A stretch of 64,000 nt of DNA from Mycobacterium yunnanensis (GTDB lineage: Bacteria > Actinomycetota > Actinomycetes > Mycobacteriales > Mycobacteriaceae). The notes beneath the pieces were generated by a model that did not search any database, was not told the DNA's origin, and saw only the letters and a list, made by a program, of their open reading frames with translations. The stretch is from NCBI RefSeq assembly GCF_025823185.1, contig NZ_JACKVK010000013.1, positions 62,001-126,000 of the forward strand, given 5' to 3'. This document shows, piece by piece, positions 52,517 through 61,389 of this stretch; positions within the stretch are counted from its first letter, which is position 1, and each line of letters begins with the position of its first letter. The position numbers were made by a program, and so were the translations under genes.

Positions 52517-55500
52517 TCAGTAGACGTCGCGCACGTACCGTTTGACGGCGACGAGCTCCCGCTTGTAGTCGTGCGCGGCCTCACTCGACAGCCCCCCGTG
52601 AGTCCGGATGACCTCGGTGAGCGTGTCATCGACGTCCTTGGCCATGCGGGTGGCGTCACCGCATACGTAGACGTGGGCACCGTCTTCCAGCCAACGCCAC
52701 ACGTCGGCCCCGTAGTCGCGAATCTTGTGCTGCACGTACACCCGTTGGGCTTGATCGCGGGAGAAGGCGAGGTCCAACCGGCTCAGCAACCCGTCGTCGA
52801 CCATGTCCTCCACATCGTCTCGGTAGTAGAAGTTCTCGGCGCGGTGCTGGTCACCGAAGAACAACCAGTTGCGACCGGTGTGCCCCAGGGCGCGGCGCTC
52901 CTGAAGGAAACCGCGAAAGGGTGCGATGCCCGTCCCGGGGCCGATCATGATCATCGGCACCGAGCCGTCCTCTGGCGGCCGGAAGTGCGGCGACGGTTGC
53001 AGAAACACCGACGCCTGCGTCGCCCGGTCGGCGAGGAACGTCGAGCACACTCCCCCGCGCCGCCCGCCGTCACCGCTCAGGTAGCGGACCACCGACACGG
53101 TCAGCTGGATCTCGTGCGGACTGACCAACGGGCTGCTCGAGATCGAGTACGACCGCGGCGTCAGCCGGACCAGGGCGTCGCGCCACTGCTCCGGCTCGGC
53201 ACGCACGCCGAACTCGGCCACCAGGTCGACGCCGTCGCGGCCGCGCAGCCACCGGTCCAAGTCCGAGCGGCTGCGGCGCAGGGTCCGCAGCGAGCCCGCC
53301 TCCTCGCTGCCGTCGACGACGAAGTCGAGCAGGTTGGGCGTCACGCGACAGATGTCGTAGTGGGTCGTCAACGCCTCGGCCAAGGCCATGTCCCGACCGT
53401 CGACCTCGATCAGGTCGTCGGCGGACAGACCGGTCGCGTCGAGCCATCGCCGCACGGCGGCCTCGTCGTTGACGGCAAACACGCCCAGCGCGTCGCCGAC
53501 GGAGTACGTGACGTCGTGTGCGGAGACGTCGAAGCCGAACTGCCGCACCTCCTTTCCCGCTCCCGGCGGGGTCAGCAGCACGTTACGACTCAACGGCGCG
53601 TCGACCGGGCTGGCCCTGGTGAACGGCGCGACGGTTCGCGACGGCGCGGCGGCAGCGGGGGCCGCCCCGACCAGAGCCGACACCGTGTCCGCCCACTGCG
53701 CAAGGGGCTCCGCCTCGTAGGCCTCGCAGTCGGCTCGGGCGGCGAGCTGGGTGGCCCCCAGCTCGGCCAGCCGGGCGTCGACGGATTTGGCGTGCCCGCA
53801 GAAGTCGTCGTAGGAGCGGTCACCGATGCCCAGCACCGCGTAGCGCACCCCGTCCAGGGCAGGCGCGTCCTCGGCGCTCAGGCGGGCCCAGAAGTCGGCG
53901 CCGTTGTCCGGCGGCCCACCGTCGCCGAAGGTGCTGGTGACGACCAGGACGTCACCGGCGCGGGCCAGGTCGGAGAGCTGGCAGTCGTCCATGTTGACCA
54001 CCCGCGCGGGTCCCAGCCGGTCGGCCACCTGGCCGGCGAGGTCCTCGGCGGTACCGGTCTGCGACGCCCACAGCACCAGCGGACGGGGTTCCGTCGAGGG
54101 CTGCTCGGCACCCTCGGCGATGCGGGGGTACGTGCCGGCGAGCAGACCGTCGACGTAGTGCCGCACCGCGGCGCCCACCGGCGCCTCGACCGGCAGCATC
54201 GGAACGCCGTCGACGTCGGCTGGCAACGCCTTGAAGAAGCCTGCGAGATAGTGCCTTTCGGCCTCGGCGAGCACCGGCACCGGGTGATCGTCGAGGCCGA
54301 ATACCGCCCCGATCTCGTGGATCTGGCCGCCCACGAGTTGCGCGGGAACCGGTGGCGGTCCGGCCGGGCGCAACCGCACCGCGCATGCCTTGAACTCCGG
54401 CTGCAGCGAGACGGGGTCGACGGCGTCGGACGTGACGGCGTTGACCGCCAAGTATTCGCCGTGTTCGTCGTTCCAGTGAAACGGCGCGAAGCAGTTGCCG
54501 GGACGCACCCGGTCGGTGACCACCGCGGGCAGCACCGCGCGACCCCGCCGCGACGCCAGTTCGACGGGCTGACCGTCGACCACGTCGAGCGCCTCGGCGT
54601 CGGCCGGGTGGATCTCGACGAACGGACCGTCGTCGAGCTTGTTGAGCTTGGCCACCTTGCCGGTCTTGGTCATGGTGTGCCACTGGTGTTGCAGGCGGCC
54701 GGTGTTCAACACCATCGGGTAGTCGTCGTCGGGCATCTCGGCGGGCGGTAGGTGCGGCCGGGGGTGGAACACCGCCCGTCGCGACGGAGTCGGGAACGCA
54801 AGCCGCGGGCGGTGGCCGTCGGCGTCCACGAACGGGTCCTGGCTCACGCCGTCGTTGAGGTAGCGGATCGGGTGGCGGTCGGCGTCGCCGCCCGGCTCGT
54901 TCTGCGGCGGCGCGGGCCATTGCACCGGACCCTGCCTCAGCCGGTCGTAACCGACCCCTCTGAGGTCGTAACCCGTACGGGTGTTTGAGAATTCGCCGAT
55001 CTCGGCGAAGACCTCCTCGCTGGAGGCGTAGGCGAAGTGGTCACCGAACCCGAGGTGCTCGGCGACCTGGCAGATCAACTGCCAGTCCGGCCGGGCGTCG
55101 CCGTGGGCAGGGATGGACTGCGGCAGCAGCGTCATGGTGCGGTCTGAGTTGACCGTCACCGCGTCGGCTTCGGCCCACAGCGTGGCCGGTAGGACGACGT
55201 CGGCGTAGTGGTTGGTCGCGGTGGTGCGGTAGGCGTCCTGAGTGACGACGAGCTCCGCCGCTTCCAGACCGGAGATCACGGTGCGGCGATTCGCCACGCT
55301 GGCAACGGGATTGGTGCAGATGATCCAGCACGCCTTGATGGCGCCGTCCGCCATCCGTTGGAACATGTCGATCGTGCCGGGGCCGACGTCGGTGCGGATG
55401 GCACCCGGCTGCAGACCCCACACCCCTTCGACGAAGGCACGGTCGTCGGCGGAGGTGACCACCCGCTGCCCCGGTAGACCAGGGCCCATGTAGCCCATTT

Positions 55501-56539
55501 CACGGCCACCCATGGCGTTCGGTTGACCGGTCAACGACAGGGGGCCGCTGCCCGGGCGGCAGATCGTGCCCGTGGCCAGATGCAGGTTGCAGATGGCGTT
55601 GGTGTTCCACGTGCCGTGGGTGCTCTGGTTCAAACCCATGGTCCAGCAGGTCATCCAGTCGCCGGCCTCGGCGATCATCTCGGCCGCCAGCCGGATGTCG
55701 GCCTCGCTCAAGCCGGTGATGCGGGCGACGGCGTCGGGCTCGTAGTCGGCGAGGAAGTCCGGCATCGCGTCCCAGCCTTCGGTGTGCTCGGCGATGAACT
55801 CGGCGTCGACGGCCCCGGAGGAGACCAGCAGGTGCAGGATGCCGTTGAGCAGAGCCAGGTCGGTGCCGGGCGTGATTTGCAGATAGAGATCGGCCTTGTC
55901 CGCGGTGGTGGTGCGGCGCGGGTCGACCACGATGAGCTTCGCGCCGGCCTTGAGGCGTTCGGCCATCCGCAGGTACAGGATGGGATGACAGTCGGCCATG
56001 TTCGAACCGATGACGAAGAACAGGTCGGTGGCGTCGAAGTCGGCATACGATCCGGGCGGCCCGTCCGCACCGAGGGACTGCTTGTAACCCGTTCCGGCAC
56101 TTGCCATGCAGAGCCGCGAGTTCGACTCGATGTGCACGGTCCGCAGGAAGCCCTTGGCCAGCTTGGTGGACAAGTACTGCGCCTCGATCGACATCTGGCC
56201 GGAGACGTAGAGCGCCACCGCGTCGGGTCCGTGCTCGTCGACGATGGCGCGCAGCCGCCGCCCGGCCTCGGCGACCGCCTCGTCGACCGACGTCGACACG
56301 GGCTGCTCCCCGCGTGACGGTCGCACCAGCGCCGAGCTCAGCCGGTCGCCGTCGGCGGCCATCATCTCGGCATGCGTCGCGCCCTTCGTGCAGAGCCGAC
56401 CGGCGTTGGTGGGGTGCAGCTTGTCGCCCGTCACCCTGGCGATCACCGGACGTCCGGTCGCGGGGTCGGTGTCGGTGTGAACCTCGATGCCACAGCCGAC
56501 ACCGCAATAGGAGCACGCGGTTCTGGTCGTGACGGTCAC
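52517..56539 (-). CDS. nasN: Diflavin assimilatory nitrate reductase (single-chain)
   Basis: 1340-aa fusion enzyme reducing nitrate to nitrite in the cytoplasm. Residues 1-735 form a Mo-bis-MGD nitrate reductase of the NasA/NarB type with the [4Fe-4S] set CSYCGVGC and LCTKG. A flavodoxin/FMN domain (LWASQTGTAEDL) spans about 815-955, an FAD domain (SYSISSSP) about 970-1190, and an NADPH domain (IGPGTGIAPFRGF, VYVCGDATRMAKDV) reaches the C-terminal aromatic RDVY. The cytochrome-P450-reductase-like half lets it draw electrons directly from NAD(P)H. This architecture was described as NasN in M. smegmatis. It follows narK by 5 bp. Confidence 0.93.
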   Translation of the reverse strand: MTVTTRTACSYCGVGCGIEVHTDTDPATGRPVIARVTGDKLHPTNAGRLCTKGATHAEMMAADGDRLSSALVRPSRGEQPVSTSVDEAVAEAGRRLRAIVDEHGPDAVALYVSGQMSIEAQYLSTKLAKGFLRTVHIESNSRLCMASAGTGYKQSLGADGPPGSYADFDATDLFFVIGSNMADCHPILYLRMAERLKAGAKLIVVDPRRTTTADKADLYLQITPGTDLALLNGILHLLVSSGAVDAEFIAEHTEGWDAMPDFLADYEPDAVARITGLSEADIRLAAEMIAEAGDWMTCWTMGLNQSTHGTWNTNAICNLHLATGTICRPGSGPLSLTGQPNAMGGREMGYMGPGLPGQRVVTSADDRAFVEGVWGLQPGAIRTDVGPGTIDMFQRMADGAIKACWIICTNPVASVANRRTVISGLEAAELVVTQDAYRTTATNHYADVVLPATLWAEADAVTVNSDRTMTLLPQSIPAHGDARPDWQLICQVAEHLGFGDHFAYASSEEVFAEIGEFSNTRTGYDLRGVGYDRLRQGPVQWPAPPQNEPGGDADRHPIRYLNDGVSQDPFVDADGHRPRLAFPTPSRRAVFHPRPHLPPAEMPDDDYPMVLNTGRLQHQWHTMTKTGKVAKLNKLDDGPFVEIHPADAEALDVVDGQPVELASRRGRAVLPAVVTDRVRPGNCFAPFHWNDEHGEYLAVNAVTSDAVDPVSLQPEFKACAVRLRPAGPPPVPAQLVGGQIHEIGAVFGLDDHPVPVLAEAERHYLAGFFKALPADVDGVPMLPVEAPVGAAVRHYVDGLLAGTYPRIAEGAEQPSTEPRPLVLWASQTGTAEDLAGQVADRLGPARVVNMDDCQLSDLARAGDVLVVTSTFGDGGPPDNGADFWARLSAEDAPALDGVRYAVLGIGDRSYDDFCGHAKSVDARLAELGATQLAARADCEAYEAEPLAQWADTVSALVGAAPAAAAPSRTVAPFTRASPVDAPLSRNVLLTPPGAGKEVRQFGFDVSAHDVTYSVGDALGVFAVNDEAAVRRWLDATGLSADDLIEVDGRDMALAEALTTHYDICRVTPNLLDFVVDGSEEAGSLRTLRRSRSDLDRWLRGRDGVDLVAEFGVRAEPEQWRDALVRLTPRSYSISSSPLVSPHEIQLTVSVVRYLSGDGGRRGGVCSTFLADRATQASVFLQPSPHFRPPEDGSVPMIMIGPGTGIAPFRGFLQERRALGHTGRNWLFFGDQHRAENFYYRDDVEDMVDDGLLSRLDLAFSRDQAQRVYVQHKIRDYGADVWRWLEDGAHVYVCGDATRMAKDVDDTLTEVIRTHGGLSSEAAHDYKRELVAVKRYVRDVY

Positions 56540-56544
56540 GTCGG

Positions 56545-57990
56545 TCAGCCCGCGGTGACCGGTTCAGCCGGGCTGCCGACGTTCTCGCCGGCCCGGGCCC
56601 GGGTGGACATCCGCAGAAAGACGAGCCACGTCGTGACGGCGCAGACGACGTAGAAGCCCAGGAAGACCCAGAACGCGTTGGTCGCGGACTTGGCGTCGCC
56701 GACGTAGGACGCCCGGAGCACGATGTTGATGAACACCCCACCCAATGCGCCGACGGCGCCGGCGAATCCGATCAGCGCACCGGACATGCTGCGCGACCAC
56801 GACGCCTTCTCCTCGCGGCTCCACTCGTCGCGGCCCTGCGCCTTTGCCTCGAAGATGGACGGGATCATCTTGTAGGTCGAGCCGTTTCCGATGCCGGACA
56901 GGATGAACAGCAGGATGAAGCCGACCACGTAGGCGGCCAGTTGCCCGCCGCTGGGGGCACCCTTCTGGGCGTCGTCGAGCACGCCGGTGGTGACCAGGAT
57001 GCCCGCCGCGAAGATCATCGCGACGAACACGTACAGCGTCACCTTGCCGCCGCCGACACGGTCGGCGAGCTTGCCGCCGAACGGCCGGGAGACCGACCCC
57101 AGCAGGGGCCCGATGAAGGCGATCTGGGCGGCGTGCAGCGACGCCTGCGCGGCGGTGTCGCCGCCTGCGAGGTAGTTGATCTGCATGACCTGGCCGAAGG
57201 CGAAGCTGAAGCCGATGAAGGAGCCGAACGTGCCGATGTAGAGGAAGCTCATGACCCAGGAGTCGCGGTAGCGCAGCGCCTCGAGCATCGCCCCGAGGTT
57301 GGAGCGCTGGTTGCGCAGGTTGTCCATGAAGAAGGCGGCACCGAGGGCTGCCACCGCGATGGCGACGAGGTAGATGGCACAGACGATCTCGGGTGCAGTG
57401 TTGCTGATGACGGCGATCACGAACAGCCCGATGAGCTGGATGACCGGGACGCCGATGTTGCCTCCGCCCGCGTTGAGTCCGAGCGCGAAGCCCTTGAGCC
57501 GCTGGGGATAGAACGCGTTGATGTTGGTCATCGACGAGGCGAAGTTGCCGCCACCGAAACCCGCGAACGCCGCCACGATCATGAAGGTGGTGTACGAGGT
57601 GCCGGGCTGGGTCATCACGTACAGCGTCATCAGGGTCGGAATGAGGAGCAGCAGCGCGCTGACGACGGTCCAGTTGCGGCCGCCGAAGCGGGCCGGGGCG
57701 ACGGTGTACGGGATGCGCATGAAGGCGCCGACGAGGGTCGGCATCGCCACCAGGTAGAACTTGCCTGCAGCGTCGATGTGGTACACGCCCTGGGGCATGA
57801 ACAGCACCATCACCGACCAGATCGACCAGATGGAGAAGCCCACATGCTCGGCGACGATGGACCAGATCAGATTGCGCTTCGCTATGTCCTTTCCTCCGGC
57901 GTCCCAGGCCGCGACGTCCTCGGCATCCCAGTGCTCGATGTCACGGCTGCGCCGCGGCTGCTCGGTGGTGCTCTCGCTGGTCGGCGACAT
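56545..57990 (-). CDS. narK: Nitrate/nitrite MFS transporter NarK
   Basis: 481-aa member of the nitrate/nitrite porter (NNP) family with 12 helices. Nitrate-signature-like glycine-rich helices are AAFAGFGGGNFASSMTNINAF and the later GFAGAVGALGG; the substrate Arg lies in AFMRIPYTVAPARFGGRNW. The N-terminus is soluble (EHWDAEDVAAWDAGGKDIAKRN). It is the first gene of the leftward narK-nasN operon, divergent from the nitrite reductase operon, and imports nitrate (or exports nitrite) for the adjacent enzymes. Confidence 0.93.
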   Translation of the reverse strand: MSPTSESTTEQPRRSRDIEHWDAEDVAAWDAGGKDIAKRNLIWSIVAEHVGFSIWSIWSVMVLFMPQGVYHIDAAGKFYLVAMPTLVGAFMRIPYTVAPARFGGRNWTVVSALLLLIPTLMTLYVMTQPGTSYTTFMIVAAFAGFGGGNFASSMTNINAFYPQRLKGFALGLNAGGGNIGVPVIQLIGLFVIAVISNTAPEIVCAIYLVAIAVAALGAAFFMDNLRNQRSNLGAMLEALRYRDSWVMSFLYIGTFGSFIGFSFAFGQVMQINYLAGGDTAAQASLHAAQIAFIGPLLGSVSRPFGGKLADRVGGGKVTLYVFVAMIFAAGILVTTGVLDDAQKGAPSGGQLAAYVVGFILLFILSGIGNGSTYKMIPSIFEAKAQGRDEWSREEKASWSRSMSGALIGFAGAVGALGGVFINIVLRASYVGDAKSATNAFWVFLGFYVVCAVTTWLVFLRMSTRARAGENVGSPAEPVTAG

Positions 57991-58176
57991 CTGTGATTCT
58001 CCTCCGATGGTGGTGAATCAGGTTTACTGCCAGGCCGTTCCGCATCCGTTGCCCGGCGGTGTCGGCAGTGTCAACACCGCCTCACAGTGGATCGGGCGCA
58101 CGGGTGAGGCGATGTTGTTCGCAGGGGACTCCCGACGGAAACAACGCCGAAACAAACCCCTCTTAACTTCGGCCAG
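57991..58176. promoter_or_regulatory. Divergent nitrate-assimilation control region with GlnR-box-like site
   Basis: 186 bp between narK and the nirBD arm. GAAAC-N6-GAAAC at 58138-58153 fits the mycobacterial GlnR consensus (GnnAC-N6-GnAAC), the nitrogen-limitation activator. It lies 24 bp from the ATG at 58177 and about 150 bp from the narK start, so it could serve the narK-nasN direction best, or a short-leader rightward transcript. Further half-sites were not assigned. Confidence 0.5.
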
Positions 58177-58533
58177 ATGAGCGATGGCAGCACACCGGTA
58201 TTCCTGCAGGGCCCGTTCGCGTTCGACGGCAACGGCCTGGACAAGCCGGTGTTGATCGACGAGTCGCTACGCTACGTGGTCCCCGCCGGTGCGACGACAC
58301 AGCCGGTGTACTTCCGCGGCGGCAACTCCACCGACGACATGATCTCCGTCGTGCTGTTTCGGGACGGAAATCCGATGCGCTTTTTCCCCATTGCCGCCAA
58401 GGGGGCCACTCACGTCGCGCTGCGGGTGGTCGAGGACTTGCTCGCCGACTCCGTGCTCGAACTCCACGTCGCCGCGCCGGCCGGGTGCAGCGGTACCGTC
58501 GTCGTCGACCTCGGCATGGTGCAGGTCCGGTGA
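58177..58533 (+). CDS. Small conserved protein of the nitrite reductase operon
   Basis: 118-aa soluble, beta-rich protein with no recognised catalytic motif (QPVYFRGGNSTDDMISVVLFRDG, ALRVVEDLLADSVLELHVAAP). No signal peptide, Cys cluster or membrane helix of note. Its TGA overlaps the nirB GTG in GTGA, so it is translationally coupled to nirB and probably helps nitrate/nitrite assimilation, for instance as an assembly or regulatory partner. Function unknown. Confidence 0.72.
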   Translation: MSDGSTPVFLQGPFAFDGNGLDKPVLIDESLRYVVPAGATTQPVYFRGGNSTDDMISVVLFRDGNPMRFFPIAAKGATHVALRVVEDLLADSVLELHVAAPAGCSGTVVVDLGMVQVR

Positions 58534-61007
58534 CCGACACCCGCCGCAAACTGGTCGTCGTCGGCAACGGAATGGCCGGTGTCCGCGCGGTCGAGGAAAT
58601 CCTGGCGCGCGGGGGGTCGGACCTGTTCGACGTCACCGTCTTCGGGGACGAGCCCTATGGCAACTACAACCGGATATTGCTGTCCAACGTGCTCGCCGGC
58701 AGCGACGACCCCAGCGAGATCTACCTCAACGAGGTCGACTGGTATGCCGAGAACGGGATCTCGCTTCGGGCGGGAGTCAGAGTGGTCCGCGTCGACCCGT
58801 ACGCGCGCCTCGTGTACTCCGACGACGGCGCGGCCACCCGCTACGACAAGCTGATCCTGGCGACCGGCAGCCGGTCCTTCTTCCCGCCCATGACCGGATT
58901 GTGGGCCGACGACAAGAACCTGGTCGACGGCGTCTTCGGCTTCCGCACCCTCGACGACTGCGTCGGAATGATCTCCGAGGCCGCCCACCGCACGAAGGCC
59001 GTGGTGATCGGCGGCGGTCTGCTGGGCCTCGAGGCAGCCCGCGGCCTGCAGAACCGCGGACTCGAGGTCGACGTCGTGCACGCCGGACCCACCCTGATGA
59101 ACGCCCAACTCGACGATCCCGCTGGAGCGATACTGCGAAAGTCGGTGGAGGGCATCGGCATCACGGTGCACGTCGACAAGCGCACCACCGAGGTGACCAC
59201 GTCCGACGACGGTCGGCTCACCGGCATCGTGTTCGCCGACGGCACCACGGTCGCGTGCGACATGCTGGTCATCGCGACCGGCATCCGACCGAACGTGGGA
59301 CTTGCGCAACGCGCCGGCCTGACCGTCGAGCGCGCGATCGTGGTCGACGACCACATGCGGTCCGTGGACGACGACGACGTGTACGTCGTCGGCGAGTGCG
59401 CGCAGCACCGCGGTCAGGTGTACGGATTGGTGGCGCCGCTGTGGGAGCAGGCCGCGGTGCTTGCCGACCATCTGACGGGCACGAATTCCTCGGCGGCGTA
59501 TCACGGTTCGCGCACGGCGACGAAGCTGAAGGTGGCGGGCGTCGACGTCGCGTCGATGGGGCTGAAGGGCCCGGAACTCCCCGACGACGAATTCGTGCAG
59601 TTCTCCGAACCGCGGCACGGGGTGTACAAGACGATCGTGATCCGCGACGGCAAGCTGGTCGGCGCGACCCTGGTCGGCGACGTCAGCAAGGTCTCGTTCC
59701 TGACGCAGGCCTTCGACAGCGGTCTGGCGCTTCCCGACGAACGCGTGTCGATGCTGTTCGACATCGGCACGCCCGACGTGGCGGTGGGGGTCGCCGAACT
59801 GGCCGACGACGCACAGGTGTGCAACTGCAACGGCGTCTCCAAGGGCGCCCTGGTGGCCTGTGTGCGCGGCGGCGAGAGCTCCGTCGGCGGGGTGATGAAG
59901 GCGACCAAGGCCGGCAAGGGCTGCGGTTCGTGCAAGCAACTAGTGGCGCAGGTCGTGGAATGGGCCGCCGGTGGTGCGGTCACCGAGGACCCGTCGGCCA
60001 ACTGGTACGTTCCGGCCGTTCCGTACGACAAGCCGACGCTGATGGGCTTGATCCGCGACCTCCAATTGCATTCGGTCTCATCGGTATTCGCGGCACTGAC
60101 ACCCGACGGACGACCCGACGCCGGCTCGAAGATGGCGTTGGCATCCCTGCTGGAGATGATGTGGGCCGACGAGTTCGTCGACGAGCGCGACGCCCGCTTC
60201 GTCAACGACCGGGTGCACGCCAACATCCAGCGGGACGGCACGTTCTCGGTGGTCCCCCAGATGAAGGGCGGCGTGACCAATCCGCACCAGCTGCGCAGGA
60301 TTGCCGACGTCGCCGACAAGTACGACGTCCCGATGATCAAGCTGACCGGGGGCCAGCGCATCGACCTGTTGGGCATCAAGAAGGAGGACCTGCCCGGGGT
60401 GTGGGCCGATCTGGACATGCCATCGGGTTACGCCTACGGCAAGAGCTTTCGCACGGTGAAGACGTGCGTCGGCAGCGACTACTGCCGCTTCGGCGTCGGC
60501 GACTCGACCGCACTCGGCATCGCCATCGAAGAACGCTTCCAGGGCCTGGCCAGCCCGGCGAAGATGAAGCTCGCCGTCACCGGGTGCCCACGCAACTGCG
60601 CAGAGGCCCTGTGCAAGGACCTCGGTGTCGTCGCCGTCGAGGGTGGCCGTTGGGAGATGTACGTCGGCGGCGCAGCGGGCGCCCACATCCGCAAGGGCGA
60701 TCTGCTGGCCACCGTCGACACCGCCGACGAGGTCATGACGCTGACCGGCCGCTTCCTGCAGTACTACCGGGAGAACGCCAACTGGCTGGAGCGGACCTAC
60801 TCGTGGGTGCCCCGCCTCGGGATCGAGCACATCCGCGCCGTGGTGGTAGACGACGCCGAGGGGCTGGCGGCGCAACTGGATGCCAAAATGGCGAAATCCG
60901 TTGCCGCCTATCGTGATCCGTGGCTCGACGGCCGCGAGCCGGCGAGTGAGGGACAGTTCCGGTCGTCGCTGCCGTTGTTGCCGCTCCCCCAGGTTCCGGT
61001 CCGATGA
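58530..61007 (+). CDS. nirB: Nitrite reductase (NAD(P)H) large subunit NirB
   Basis: 825-aa siroheme enzyme reducing nitrite to ammonia. Order: FAD domain (LVVVGNGMAGVRAVEE), NAD(P) domain (VVIGGGLLGLEAARGL), BFD-like [2Fe-2S] region (VCNCNGVSKG and GKGCGSCK), then the ferredoxin-like and siroheme/[4Fe-4S] domain with TCVGSDYCRFG and TGCPRNCAEA (Cys-X5-Cys and Cys-X3-Cys). The start is GTG 58530 (VTDTRRKLVVVG). Its TGA at 61005-61007 falls in the first ATGA of a two-copy MIRU-like repeat. Works with NirD. Confidence 0.96.
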   Translation: MTDTRRKLVVVGNGMAGVRAVEEILARGGSDLFDVTVFGDEPYGNYNRILLSNVLAGSDDPSEIYLNEVDWYAENGISLRAGVRVVRVDPYARLVYSDDGAATRYDKLILATGSRSFFPPMTGLWADDKNLVDGVFGFRTLDDCVGMISEAAHRTKAVVIGGGLLGLEAARGLQNRGLEVDVVHAGPTLMNAQLDDPAGAILRKSVEGIGITVHVDKRTTEVTTSDDGRLTGIVFADGTTVACDMLVIATGIRPNVGLAQRAGLTVERAIVVDDHMRSVDDDDVYVVGECAQHRGQVYGLVAPLWEQAAVLADHLTGTNSSAAYHGSRTATKLKVAGVDVASMGLKGPELPDDEFVQFSEPRHGVYKTIVIRDGKLVGATLVGDVSKVSFLTQAFDSGLALPDERVSMLFDIGTPDVAVGVAELADDAQVCNCNGVSKGALVACVRGGESSVGGVMKATKAGKGCGSCKQLVAQVVEWAAGGAVTEDPSANWYVPAVPYDKPTLMGLIRDLQLHSVSSVFAALTPDGRPDAGSKMALASLLEMMWADEFVDERDARFVNDRVHANIQRDGTFSVVPQMKGGVTNPHQLRRIADVADKYDVPMIKLTGGQRIDLLGIKKEDLPGVWADLDMPSGYAYGKSFRTVKTCVGSDYCRFGVGDSTALGIAIEERFQGLASPAKMKLAVTGCPRNCAEALCKDLGVVAVEGGRWEMYVGGAAGAHIRKGDLLATVDTADEVMTLTGRFLQYYRENANWLERTYSWVPRLGIEHIRAVVVDDAEGLAAQLDAKMAKSVAAYRDPWLDGREPASEGQFRSSLPLLPLPQVPVR

Positions 61008-61067
61008 GCGCTTGCGCGAAGAGCAGAGTGGTCCGATGAGCGCTCGCGCGAAGAGCAGAGTGGTCCG
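61004..61067 (+). repeat. MIRU-like tandem repeat, two copies of a 32-bp unit
   Basis: Units at 61004-61035 and 61036-61067: the core ATGAGCGCTTGCGCGAAGAG (copy 2 has one C for T) followed by CAGAGTGGTCCG. The first ATGA contains the nirB stop; the ATG right after the second unit (61068) is the nirD start. Removing both units would restore a plain ATGA overlap of nirB and nirD. Confidence 0.95.
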
Positions 61068-61385
61068 ATGAGCGACGCGGCGATCGGCCGGGTGGACGAG
61101 ATTCCGGTCGGCGAGGGTCGCACGTTCGCCGTCGGCGGCGAACAGATCGCCGTGTTCCGCAAGCGGGACGGCACCCTGCGGGCCTTGGGTGCGGTGTGCC
61201 CGCACCGCGGCGGGCCCCTGGCCGACGGTCTCACCGACGACGAGGCCGTGGTGTGCCCGTTGCACGGCCGGACCTATTCACTCGACAGCGGCGCCGAGGT
61301 GACCGGCGCCGGACCTGGCGTCTGCTCGCACCCCGTGGACGTCGACGACGAGGGATCGATCCGGCTGACCGTCGAATGTCCTTGA
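61068..61385 (+). CDS. nirD: Nitrite reductase small subunit NirD (Rieske)
   Basis: 105-aa Rieske-type subunit passing electrons in the NirBD complex. The [2Fe-2S] ligands are in VCPHRGGPLADG (Cys-X-His) and VCPLHGRTYSL (Cys-X2-His). ATG 61068 lies directly after the second 32-bp repeat unit; the earlier ATGs of the repeat at 61004 and 61036 are in other frames. It is separated from nirB by the repeat, so coupling by overlap is lost. Confidence 0.94.
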   Translation: MSDAAIGRVDEIPVGEGRTFAVGGEQIAVFRKRDGTLRALGAVCPHRGGPLADGLTDDEAVVCPLHGRTYSLDSGAEVTGAGPGVCSHPVDVDDEGSIRLTVECP

Positions 61386-61389
61386 GCGG

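Noticed and set aside
52457..54751. 764-residue plus-strand frame opposite nasN
   Set aside because: Antisense of the conserved diflavin half of the nitrate reductase; no recognisable domain.
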